Source of the DNA: BOG-224 sp963783505
GTDB lineage: Bacteria; Acidobacteriota; Terriglobia; Bryobacterales; Bryobacteraceae
Length of the DNA: 64,000 nt
Assembly (NCBI GenBank): GCA_963783505.1
Contig: CAWAOP010000041.1
Coordinates: 248,001 to 312,000 of the forward strand
Direction of reading: 5' to 3'
Shown here: piece after piece, positions 46,621 through 55,140 of the stretch
How the letters are laid out: every line of letters starts with the position of its first letter
Position numbering within the stretch: the first letter of the stretch is position 1
Notes under the pieces: model-generated
The model's database searches: none
The model's input: the letters and a program-made list of their open reading frames with translations, nothing else
Told to the model about the DNA's origin: nothing
Made by a program: the position numbers and the translations under genes

Positions 46621-48661
46621 TGCTCTTCGATTCTCTCTACTTCCACGAGGCAGCTATAAAACGTGGCGCCTCCGCCCGCATCGGTGAGGCGCTGCGATGT
46701 GAGGGCATTCGCGCTCCGCATACCGGGCGAACGCTTGGGCCACCTCACTGACGTCGTGGCTACCACGCCCGGCCGCACCGTATCGTCCACAAGCGCCGCC
46801 AACTCACAGGCGCCGCGGCCGTTCGAAACCCGAACGCGGTCGGAAGACCGGATTCCACGCGCGGCCGCGTCCGTGGCGTTGAGGTGCAGCGCGGCTGTGT
46901 CGAGGTCCACCTTGTCCCGGTTCCCGAACGTCGAGCTCATGCCTTCGTCGGACTTTGGCGTAATCAGCTCCAGCGGATATTTCTCGCGCAACGCTTTAGC
47001 GCCATGCCGCGATTCCACGGGAGGCTCGTAATTCAAGGTCTCCGCGCGGAAATGGCACTTGCCGTTTGGCGTTCCGAAACCGCCGGCGGCGAACGGCAGG
47101 AACGGCTCCGGCAATCGCAGCCGCACGAAACGCTCCCGGTCCAGTTCTTCAATTGTGATTCCTGCCACAAACGGATGAGGCGAATCGAGCAGCGTGCGGA
47201 TCATGTCGTCTTCGGAATCCTTGAGGCACGCATCGTCGAAGCCCATACGGGCGGCCAGCAGGCGGAAGATCTCCACATTGGATTTCGCCTCGCCCGGCGC
47301 CGGCAGCGCCGGCCGGGCCAACTGCAAGTAGTAGTGCCCGTACGCCGTGTAAAGATCGGTGTCTTCCAGAAACGTCGTGCAGGGCAGGACGATATCGGCG
47401 TAGTCCGCCGTATCGGTCTGGAACTGCTCGAGCGATACCGTGAACAGATCGTCGCGGCTGAGTCCGCGCAGAACGGCGTTCTGATCGGGAGCCGTGGCCG
47501 CCGGGTTGGAATTGTAAATCACGGTCGCCATCACCCGCGGATTGTTCAAATCGTTCAGCGCCGCGCCGAACTCGGACATGTTGACCAGACGCGCCTCGCG
47601 GCCGAGCGCCTTCTGTTGCAAGTCGGCGCGCTCCAGGCCCTCGCGATTCAGGTGAAAAGGATGAGAGGTGGAAAGTTGCACGCCGCCGCCCACGTCTTTC
47701 CACGCTCCCGGTGAGCGCGGGCAGCAACGCTATCGCCCGCACGGCCATGGCGCCACGGTCGCTGCGCTGCACGCCATAGTTCAGCCGGATGGCGGCGGGC
47801 CGCGTGGTCGCATATTCGCGCGCCAGCCCGGCGATCTCCTCGCTCGCTAGGCCCGTCAGTTCCGAGGCGCGTTGCGGCGTCCATTCCTGAACGCGTTCGC
47901 GCAGCGCGTCGAAGCCCTCTGTGTAGCGCTCGACATAATCGGCGTCGTAAAGACTCTCGTTGATGATGACATGCATCATCGCCAGAGCCAGCGCGGTATC
48001 GCTGCCGGGGTTGATGGCGAAATGTTTGTCCGCCGTCTTCGCGGTCCGGTTGCGATTCGGGTCGATTACGTAGAACTTCGCGCCCCGCCTCCGCGCTTCG
48101 ACAATGAACGGCCACAGGTGAACGTTCGTCCCCAGTACGTTCGCGCCCCACGCGATGACGATCTTCGCGTCGCCGAAACCGTTCCGTCTCCATGGCGAAG
48201 CGCAGGCCGAGGGCGTCCGTCATGCCGGCCATGCCGGCGGTCGCGCAGATGGTCCGGTCCAGCCGCGAAGCGCCCAGCCGGTGGAAGAACCGCCGATCCA
48301 TCCCGGCGTTGTTCAGCAGGCCCATCGTGCCCGAGTAGCTATACGGAAGAATCGCTTCGGAGCCATGCGCGGCGGCAACGGACTTCAGGCGCATAACGAT
48401 GGCATCGAGCGCTTCGTCCCACGAGATCCGTTCGAAGCGCCCTTCGCCTTTGGCTCCGATACGGCGGAGCGGATAGAGCAAACGGTCCGGCGAGTACTCC
48501 CGTTCGAGATACTGCGCCACCTTGCCGCACAGAAAACCGCGTGTAATCGGATGGGACGCATCCCCGCGCAACTTCACGCCGCAGCCATCTTCAACCGTGA
48601 CGCTGAGCGAACAGCAGTCCGGGCAATCCAGCGCACAGACCGAATGGCGGGTTTCAGGCAT
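46617..48661 (-). CDS. molybdopterin oxidoreductase (MopB family), with two frameshifts
   Basis: About 680 residues after correction. It begins HSVCALDCPDCC with a [4Fe-4S] ligand set (fourth Cys in FLCGK), then ERISWDEALD, KFYVIDPNRNRTA, MMHVIINESLYDADYVE and a C-terminal molydopterin-dinucleotide-binding domain (YPLELITPKSDEGMSSTFGN). Three frames are joined by removing one base near 48176 (ETERFGDAKI) and one near 47703 (GSWKDVGGG). No signal peptide or partner subunit is seen, so it may be a cytoplasmic, formate-dehydrogenase-like or unknown oxidoreductase. It is coupled to the lipoprotein by a 4-base overlap. Confidence 0.86.
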
Positions 48662-48756
48662 CCCAAGACCATTCTATCGTGCGAGGATTCGCCGTCTCCG
48701 TTCGGCGCGGCGCGACAGCGTTGCTTTTTGTCCGAATGTGCTATGGTGTGTTCCAA

Positions 48757-51700
48757 ATGCCGATCCGAATTCCAGACGACTTGATCGCTCGCATGTCGGA
48801 AGGCAAGGTCGCCCTGTTTGTCGGCGCCGGTATGTCCATGCCTGGCTTGCCCGGCTGGAGCCAGTTGCTGACGCGGATGCTCGATTGGGCGAATGCCCAA
48901 GGCATAGACCTCGCGGGAGAGGATCCGTCCATCCGGCGCCAGATCGAAAAGGGCAACCTCCTGGTTGCAGCCGCGGAATTGCGCGAGCGGCTCGGCGAGG
49001 GCAGTTTCTGCGCATTCATGCGCAGGGTCTTCCGGGACCCGAAGCTGAAACCTGGCGCGGCCCACAAGCTCCTGCCTGGCATGGGCTTCGCCGCGATCCT
49101 CACTACGAACTACGACAAACTCGTTGAAATGGCCTTCCCCGCCGGGACGCCCTGTTACACGCAGCGCAGCCCGGAACTTGCCGCGCTGATGTACGAGGGA
49201 GGCTTTGCTATCGTTAAGGTCCACGGCGATGTGGACCAGTGCGACTCCATCGTGCTGGGCCAGGCGGACTATAGCAAGGCCATGTACGCGAATGAGGCTT
49301 TCAAGAAGTTCCTCACCGCGCTCTTCATGACCAAGACCGTGCTTTTTGTGGGTTGCGGATTGATCGATCCGGACCTGCTTTCCTTCCTGGAGCCGCTGAA
49401 GTTCCAGTTGGGCCAATTGGGAACGCACTACGCCCTGATGCGGACGCACGGGATGGATGGCGTGGAGCGCCGGCACTTCGAAAAGACTTACGGAATTCGA
49501 ATATCCGGCGACGACGCCTGCGAGGACTACCCGGACATCGCGGGGTTCCTTGCGGCTCTGAAGAATGCAGCGCCCGGAAAAGCGCCCGCCGAGCCCGTTC
49601 GCGAGGCGCCGCCGGAGGCCGAGGTTCGAGACGCTCGAGATCTTTTGGAAGCCATGGGCCAGCGCATACTGGATGAGAGGCCCGCCGATGGCTGCGCGTA
49701 CTTCCTGGCCGAGTACAAATCCGGGGCGGAGTTCCGCCGGTCGCTTACCTGCTTCACCTCCCGCGAGCCGCGCCCCGAGGATTTGGAACTGCTCGCGAGG
49801 GCGGTGCGAGCCTACGGCGTGAACGACGGTGTCTTGCTGGCTCGCGGCCCGATTCCGGAGGAAACAGTCCAGGCCGCCCGCGCCCGCGACATTCGCGCCT
49901 ATAGCCGCGACGAGTACATCGGCCGCCTGGCGAATTTCCAGCCCTATCTCGCCAATCTGAAGGCGGATTACGAGGCGTCCGAAATTGAGCGTTATTTCGT
50001 CCCCTTGACGATCCGCGAGGAGCGGGCGGGCCGTGAGAACGCTGCCTCGCAGGATTTGGACGAGTTCATCGGCCAGTGGCTCGCGGCCCCGGAGCGCAAT
50101 CACCTCTCGCTGCTGGGCGACTTCGGAACGGGAAAAACCTGGTTTTGCCGCCGGCTGGCATGGCGCATGGCCGACGGCGCGGGCCGCATCCCCATTTCCA
50201 TCGCGCTTCGCGACTACTCGCGCGCTTACGACATCGAGCAGGTGCTCACCGACGCGCTGGCGAACCGCTTCGGCGTGGAACTGGCGGGAGGGTACAAAAC
50301 CATCCGCCGCCTCAGCGACGAAGGCCGCCTGCTCTTGATTTTCGACGGGTTCGACGAGATGGAGCGCCGCGTCAGCGACTACCGCACGGCCAAGGAGAAT
50401 TTCTGGGAAATCGCCAAACTTATCTCCCCGCGCGCCAAGATCCTGCTCACCTGCCGGACCGCCTTCTTCCGCACGCGCGGGGAAGAGTACGAGGTGTTGG
50501 ACCCCAGGACCGCTCGTGCGAGGACGGAGCGCTCGCCCGCGGCAACGGGCGACGACGTGATCGATTTGACGGACCGCCGGGAGTTCGAGGTGGTCCACCT
50601 CAACGACTTCGACGACCGGCAGATCGAGCTGGCGCTCCAGAAGCGAACGCCGGATGGCTGGCAGGCCGCGATCGAGCGGATCAAAGCCCTTCCCAACATC
50701 GAAGACCTTTCCCACCGCCCCGTCCTTCTCGGCATGATCGCCGGCTCGCTGAACCTGTTCGCGCGCGACGAGGACCTGAACCTGGCGGAGCTTTACAGGC
50801 GCTACACGGATGACCTGCTCAAGCAGCGCGTCGAGACGATTCCCGCCGCCGAGCGCCGTTACTTCGTTCAGGAATTGGCCTGGGAGATGCAAAACTCCAA
50901 CCGGCTGAGCGTGCCGTTCTCCGAATTCCCCGAGCGCGTCCAGGTCCATTTCAAGGTGAAGGAAGACCCCGTCCGGGCCGCGTTCCTCGCACGCGACATC
51001 CTCACGCAATCGTACCTGGTGCGCGACGACCCCGGCAATTACCGCTTCGCGCACAAGTCCATCATGGAGTATTTTGTCGCGGACAAACTGGCCCCGCTAC
51101 TGGCGAAGAGCGGGGCTCCCGATTGCCTGCTGACGGACGCGGTCGTCAGCTTCGTCTCCAGCTTGTTGCAGTCCAACCTCCGCTATGAGATTCGTTCGCG
51201 GGACGACATGGTTTTCGTGCCGGCGGGGCAGTTCATCTTTGGATGGGAGCGGGACTCCAATCTGCGGATAGCCTCGTTGAGCGAGGGTCTCTGGATCGAC
51301 CGTTTCCCGGTAACTAATCGACAGTTCTGCGATTTCCTGAACGAGCGCGGTAATAAGAAGGAAGGTGGCGTAGAGTGGATCCACCCTGCCGGGGCCTTTG
51401 AAAAGGAGAAGTGCCGGATATCCAGCCGCAAGGGCCGGTTCTCCGTGGAACCGGGCTACGAGCGCCACCCGGTAATCTATGTAAGCTGGTACGGCGCAAA
51501 GGCGTACGCCGAATGGGCGGACAAGCGATTGCCGACGGAAGAAGAGTGGGAAAGGGCGGCGCGAGGAATCGACGGGCGCGTGTACCCATGGGGAGACGTG
51601 TTCTCCCCGAGCCGCTGCAATACAACCGAGAGCGGAATCGGAGGCACGACGGAGGTGGGCAAGTTCGGAGAAACGGGCCGTTCGCCTTACGGAGCGGAGG

Positions 51701-51879
51701 ACATGGCCGGTAACGTGTGGGAATGGACGGATAGTCTTTACAGCGAAAGGCAAGAGTACCGTGTGATTCGGGGCGGCTCTTGGTACGACGTTCGTGGCCT
51801 CGCCGCCTGCTCCTTCCGCAGCTTCGAACACCCGGGCAACCGCCTCAACTACATCGGGTTTCGTTGCGCCAGGACATAG
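48757..51879 (+). CDS. DGR target protein: SIR2-like - REase-like - NACHT NTPase - FGE/C-type-lectin sensor
   Basis: A 1040-residue cytoplasmic protein. Residues ~10-260 are a SIR2-like domain (GKVALFVGAGMS, TTNYD at 116-120, VHGD with His 156, LFVGCGLIDPDL), predicted NAD-degrading or NAD-binding. Residues ~300-410 resemble an Mrr-like restriction-endonuclease fold (EYK at 319-321, DGVLLARGPIPEETVQAAR). Residues ~430-760 form a NACHT NTPase (Walker A GDFGTGKT 454-461; Walker B FDGFDEM 529-535). Residues ~818-1040 are a formylglycine-generating-enzyme-like domain (AGNVWEWTDS at 984) with a C-type lectin fold. The last 39 residues (1002-1040) are the variable repeat. The same-strand genes behind it encode the mutagenesis machinery. 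I infer an immune or suicide switch whose ligand-binding tip is diversified. Confidence 0.9.
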   Translation: MPIRIPDDLIARMSEGKVALFVGAGMSMPGLPGWSQLLTRMLDWANAQGIDLAGEDPSIRRQIEKGNLLVAAAELRERLGEGSFCAFMRRVFRDPKLKPGAAHKLLPGMGFAAILTTNYDKLVEMAFPAGTPCYTQRSPELAALMYEGGFAIVKVHGDVDQCDSIVLGQADYSKAMYANEAFKKFLTALFMTKTVLFVGCGLIDPDLLSFLEPLKFQLGQLGTHYALMRTHGMDGVERRHFEKTYGIRISGDDACEDYPDIAGFLAALKNAAPGKAPAEPVREAPPEAEVRDARDLLEAMGQRILDERPADGCAYFLAEYKSGAEFRRSLTCFTSREPRPEDLELLARAVRAYGVNDGVLLARGPIPEETVQAARARDIRAYSRDEYIGRLANFQPYLANLKADYEASEIERYFVPLTIREERAGRENAASQDLDEFIGQWLAAPERNHLSLLGDFGTGKTWFCRRLAWRMADGAGRIPISIALRDYSRAYDIEQVLTDALANRFGVELAGGYKTIRRLSDEGRLLLIFDGFDEMERRVSDYRTAKENFWEIAKLISPRAKILLTCRTAFFRTRGEEYEVLDPRTARARTERSPAATGDDVIDLTDRREFEVVHLNDFDDRQIELALQKRTPDGWQAAIERIKALPNIEDLSHRPVLLGMIAGSLNLFARDEDLNLAELYRRYTDDLLKQRVETIPAAERRYFVQELAWEMQNSNRLSVPFSEFPERVQVHFKVKEDPVRAAFLARDILTQSYLVRDDPGNYRFAHKSIMEYFVADKLAPLLAKSGAPDCLLTDAVVSFVSSLLQSNLRYEIRSRDDMVFVPAGQFIFGWERDSNLRIASLSEGLWIDRFPVTNRQFCDFLNERGNKKEGGVEWIHPAGAFEKEKCRISSRKGRFSVEPGYERHPVIYVSWYGAKAYAEWADKRLPTEEEWERAARGIDGRVYPWGDVFSPSRCNTTESGIGGTTEVGKFGETGRSPYGAEDMAGNVWEWTDSLYSERQEYRVIRGGSWYDVRGLAACSFRSFEHPGNRLNYIGFRCART
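51760..51876 (+). repeat. DGR variable repeat (VR)
   Basis: 117 bp at the very 3' end of the target gene, ending directly before its TAG stop. It aligns without gaps to the template repeat at 53392-53508. There are 16 differences, all at template adenines (A to T, G or C), and none of the other bases differ. They change 12 codons (1010, 1011, 1012, 1014, 1015, 1020, 1022, 1023, 1027, 1030, 1032, 1039). The identical 3' block ATCGGGTTTCGTTGCGCC is the likely IMH where homing starts. Confidence 0.97.
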
Positions 51880-51939
51880 TCTTACTCTCTATTCTCTTTT
51901 CTCTTATGCTTTGATCTATGGATACTATGCTCTTTGGGT

Positions 51940-51956
51940 GCAGGGCGGAGCCCTGC
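51940..51956 (+). promoter_or_regulatory. hairpin downstream of VR (candidate DGR target-recognition cruciform)
   Basis: GCAGGGC-GGA-GCCCTGC forms a perfect 7-bp stem with a 3-base loop, 60 bases after the target stop and before avd. In characterised phage DGRs a 7-9 bp hairpin/cruciform placed shortly after the VR is needed for efficient retrohoming. Loop sequence here (GGA) is similar to but shorter than the known four-base loops. Confidence 0.6.
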
Positions 51957-51979
51957 CGAATTTTGTTGGAGATATGACC

Positions 51980-52333
51980 ATGGCTGCCAAGGAGAACGTC
52001 ATAACCCGCACCGACGATTTCATCAAGTGGTTTCTTCCGAAGATCGAAAAATTTCCGCGCAATTACAAGTTCCTGTTCGGTGACAGGCTGATCGAGCTTC
52101 AGTTCGATTTACTGGAAAACCTCATCGAGGCCTACTACCAGAAGGAAAAGCTCCCGAGTTTGCGAGCTGCGAACATTGGGATCGAGAAGCTGCGCCATCT
52201 TCTTCAGATTTCGACCGAGATGAAGTTCATCAGTCTCAACCAGCTCGAATACGCCGCGCGGTCTCTGAACCAGATCGGGTCGATGGTCGGGGGCTGGATT
52301 CGCCAGCAGGAGGGCAAACGTGAGCCTGCGTGA
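51980..52333 (+). CDS. avd: DGR accessory variability determinant (Avd)
   Basis: A 117-residue, all-helical protein (TDDFIKWFLPKIEKFPRNYKFLFGDRLIELQFDLLENLIEAYY...) of the Avd/S23-like four-helix-bundle family. Avd forms a pentamer that binds the reverse transcriptase and the template RNA and is required for mutagenic homing. I choose the ATG at 51980 because GGAGA at 51968-51972 is well spaced; the ATG at 51974 is too close. It overlaps the RT start by 14 bases. Confidence 0.93.
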   Translation: MAAKENVITRTDDFIKWFLPKIEKFPRNYKFLFGDRLIELQFDLLENLIEAYYQKEKLPSLRAANIGIEKLRHLLQISTEMKFISLNQLEYAARSLNQIGSMVGGWIRQQEGKREPA

Positions 52334-53429
52334 GGGCCAAGCGGACCTGTTCGAGAAACTCGCCAGCTTCGAAAACCTCTCGCTGGCTGCGAAAAGAGCC
52401 CGGCGGGGCAAGCGATTCAAAAGCGGTACGGCTCATTTTCATCACGACATTGCGAGAAGCCTGGTGACCCTGCGGGACGAGTTGCTGAAAGGGCGCTACC
52501 GCCCCGGCCCGTACCGCACGTTCACGATCTACGAGCCGGCGCGGCGATTTATCAGCGCCGCCCCGTACCGCGACCGCGTGGTTCATCACGCGCTGTGCAA
52601 CGTGATCGAGCCGCTGTTCGAGCGCTCCTTCGTCTTCGATTCGTACGCAAACCGCGTCGGAAAAGGGACGCACCGCGCGCTGGACCGCTGCACGTATTAT
52701 GCGCGCCGTTTTGGGTACGCTCTCCAGGGGGACATCCGCCTGTTTTTTCCTAGCATCGATCACGAGATTCTGCTGGAGCGCCTGGCGCGCAGGATTCGCG
52801 ACGCCCGCGTGATGGACCTGGCGCGCATGATCGTCGGTCACTCCAACGCCCAGCCCCCCGCCGAGTTCTATTTTCCAGGCGACGACCTCTTCACCCCGTT
52901 CGAGCGCCGCAGAGGCTTGCCAATAGGGAACCTGACGAGCCAGTTTTGGGCGAATGTGTACCTGGACCCGCTGGACCACTACTTCCGCGACGAACTCGGC
53001 GTTCCGGGCTACATTCGCTACGTGGACGACTTCCTGGTGTTCGCGAACGACAAGCGGCAACTCTGGGAATGGTTGGAAGGGGGTCGCCGGCGGTTGGATC
53101 GATTGCGCCTGACGGTAAACGAGCGAAAAACCCGCATCTACCCGGTGGATGAAGGAATCCCGTTCTTGGGGTTCCGTGTATTCCCGCGCTCTCGCCGGCT
53201 CCTCCCCAAGTCGGTGAAACGCGCGCGCCGCCGCCTGGAAGGGCTGGCAAGGGGCTGCGGCGAGGGAAGAATCGGCATGAAAGCGGTGTCGCGCTCCGTC
53301 GCGGCGTGGGTGGCCCACGCCGCCCATGGGGATACCAAAGGCTTACGGCGCCACGTGTTGGGAGGCGTCGTATTTAGGGCCGGCGGCCGGTCGTGTGATT
53401 CGGGGCGGCTCTTGGAACAACAATCGTGA
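52320..53429 (+). CDS. DGR reverse transcriptase
   Basis: A 369-residue RT. Motif A is DIRLFFPSID (Asp 138). The next motif is IGNLTSQ (202-208), where other RTs have QGxxxSP; the xGxxxSQ form is diagnostic of DGR RTs. The catalytic YVDD is at 234-237 (GYIRYVDDFLVF). Thumb motifs KTRIYPVDEGIPFLGF follow. It copies the template RNA with adenine-specific errors. The GTG start is supported by GGAGGG 8 bases upstream. The last ~12 codons and the stop (TGA 53427-53429) lie inside the template repeat. Confidence 0.97.
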   Translation: MSLREGQADLFEKLASFENLSLAAKRARRGKRFKSGTAHFHHDIARSLVTLRDELLKGRYRPGPYRTFTIYEPARRFISAAPYRDRVVHHALCNVIEPLFERSFVFDSYANRVGKGTHRALDRCTYYARRFGYALQGDIRLFFPSIDHEILLERLARRIRDARVMDLARMIVGHSNAQPPAEFYFPGDDLFTPFERRRGLPIGNLTSQFWANVYLDPLDHYFRDELGVPGYIRYVDDFLVFANDKRQLWEWLEGGRRRLDRLRLTVNERKTRIYPVDEGIPFLGFRVFPRSRRLLPKSVKRARRRLEGLARGCGEGRIGMKAVSRSVAAWVAHAAHGDTKGLRRHVLGGVVFRAGGRSCDSGRLLEQQS

Positions 53430-53508
53430 CAACGCCGCCTGCTCCTACCGCAACAACGAACACCCGGACAACCGCAACAACAACATCGGGTTTCGTTGCG
53501 CCAAGACA
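53392..53508 (+). repeat. DGR template repeat (TR)
   Basis: 117 bp, starting inside the 3' end of the RT gene. It carries 32 adenines in the aligned region, most in AAC/AAT codons of the VR frame; such codons can be mutated at the two adenines without giving a stop. 16 of the 32 are substituted in the VR. It is transcribed as the template RNA for the RT. A fortuitous open frame runs through it (it reads as GGSW-NNN-R... in the VR frame), but it is not a gene. Confidence 0.97.
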
Positions 53509-53607
53509 CCACCAGCCCGCTCCCGCTCGGGCGCGGGCGGCCCGAAGGCCGCTCTTCCACGGAGGGTGGCCGTGCGCATGGGTGATGTCCAGACCCCCGG
53601 TCCCGCG

Positions 53608-53680
53608 CCGGTCCGGCTTCGGACCGGACGAAGATGACTGCGCCCGGCGGCGGGCCGTTATTCCGGTTGGCCGCCGGGCG
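53608..53680 (+). terminator. two strong hairpins after the TR (candidate priming structure and operon end)
   Basis: Stem 1: CCGGTCCG-GCTT-CGGACCGG (8 bp, 53608-53627). Stem 2: CGCCCGGCGGC (53641-53651) with GCCGCCGGGCG (53670-53680), 11 bp, 18-base loop, followed by ATTTCTTG. They lie 100-170 bases beyond the TR, where a spacer RNA that folds and primes cDNA synthesis is known in phage DGRs. The second may serve as the operon terminator. The rest of 53509-53757 has no gene. Confidence 0.5.
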
Positions 53681-53757
53681 ATTTCTTGAGCGTCCCCAGG
53701 CGGGCGTTCACTGCTGCGGATGGATGGTGTTTTAGTAGATGCAGTCCACCCCTCATC

Positions 53758-54961
53758 TCACGCCGCCGCGCGCTCAGCCATCGCTACGATTTCCGCTCCA
53801 ATCGCCAGCGACGCCGTTGCCGCCGGGCTTGGCGCGTTCAGCACATGCAGGGCATTCGGGCGCGCGATGAAGTTGAAATCCTGTTCTAGCTCTCCCGCCG
53901 GCGTGATGACCTGCGCGCGCACGCCGGAGCCGCCGGTAGCCAGGTCGCCCGGTTGGATCTCCGGCACCAGGCGCTGCAGCGACCGGCAGAACAACTCGCG
54001 GCTGAACGAACGGCGCAGCTCATACCAGCACATGGATGGATAGCGGGCCAGGAAACGCCAGAAGCCGCCATAGGTGAGCGCGTCGGTCAGGTCGCGCAGG
54101 TTTACGTCGGTCTTCTTGTATCCTTCGCGAGCGAACGCAAGGACCGCGTTGGGGCCGGCTTCGATTCCGCCGTGGATGAGCCGGGTGAAGTGAACGCCCA
54201 GGAACGGAAAACTCGGATCGGGAACGGGGTAGATGAGATTTCGCACCAGGTGCTGGCGCTCGGGCCGAATCTTGAAATACTCGCCGCGGAAGGGGAGGAT
54301 TCGCATTTCGCGGCGCTCACCGGCCAGCGCGGCGACGCGGTCCGCCTGAAGGCCCGCGCACGAGATCAGAAAGTCGCCCTCGAACGCTCCCGCCGGCGTT
54401 TCCACCACCCAATTGCCGCCAGCCCTTTTTATTTGCCGCGGCGGCCGCGGAGGTGACCACCTTAGCCCCCTGGCTCGCGATTTTTGCGGCGAGCGTTTCG
54501 CAGACTCGCGGGTAATCCACGATGCCTTCCTGCGGAACGCGCAAAGCAGCCACGCCGCCCACGTGCGGCTCGATTTCCCGCATCTCCTCGCGGCTGAGCC
54601 GCCGCAACCCTTCCAGACCGTTGGCTTTTCCGCGTTCCAGCAGCGCATCCATGCGCGGCAATTCGCTTTCATCGGCGGCGACAACGAGTTTTCCGCACAC
54701 ATCGTGCGGCACGCCGTTCTCCTGGCAGAACTCCACCATCTGGCGAATACCCGAAACCGCCAGCCGCGCTTTCACGGAACCGGGCCTGTAATAGAGCCCG
54801 CAATGCAGGACGCCGCTGTTGTGCCCGGTCTGGTGCCGGCCCACGCCGTCCTCTTTTTCCAGCAGGACAATCCGGGCGTCAGGAAACCGCTGGCCCATCC
54901 GGTAAGCGGTGGCCAGTCCGACAATGCCGCCGCCGATGACGATTACTCGTTTCCCGTTCAT
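53758..54961 (-). CDS. lhgO: L-2-hydroxyglutarate oxidase (LhgO-like), frameshifted
   Basis: A ~400-residue FAD oxidase after correction. The start is MNGKRVIVIGGGIVGLATAY (FAD fold), then GVGRHQTGHNSGVLHCGLYY, GIVDYPRVCETLA and, in the other frame, CAGLQADRVAALAG, FRGEYFKI, HFTRLIHGGIEAGPNAVLA and GGSGVRAQVI. The frame changes near 54430, where one extra base follows. It oxidises L-2-hydroxyglutarate to 2-oxoglutarate, passing electrons to the quinone pool. The first ~33 codons plus upstream bases are duplicated at 56216-56342. Confidence 0.87.
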
Positions 54962-54991
54962 GAGTTTTCACTCCGAGTGTAGCGTGCGGCG
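54865..54991. repeat. 127-bp direct repeat, copy 1 (lhgO start and upstream region)
   Basis: This segment, containing the first ~33 codons of lhgO and 30 bases upstream, is repeated at 56216-56342 with about 6 mismatches (95% identity). The two copies lie 1351 bp apart in the same orientation and flank the PEP-CTERM gene. Confidence 0.93.
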
Positions 54992-55140
54992 GGCCCGGCT
55001 TCTCTTCGAATAGGCTGAACATGCAGAGCGGGTTGCCCGGCCCGTACGGCGCAAAGCGGAATTGGACACACCGTCGGAGAAACCGCTACGCCGCTCGCAC
55101 CGGGGCAAGCATTCAGTATCGGAGCTTTTTCGACGAAAGC

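Noticed and set aside
48574..51054. Very long open frame on the minus strand opposite the DGR target gene
   Set aside because: High third-position GC creates long antisense frames; no family motifs, while the plus strand carries clear domains.
53326..53637. Open frame through the TR reading as a small RGGSWNNN-containing protein
   Set aside because: It simply mirrors the VR frame in the non-coding template; no ribosome-binding site or independent family support.
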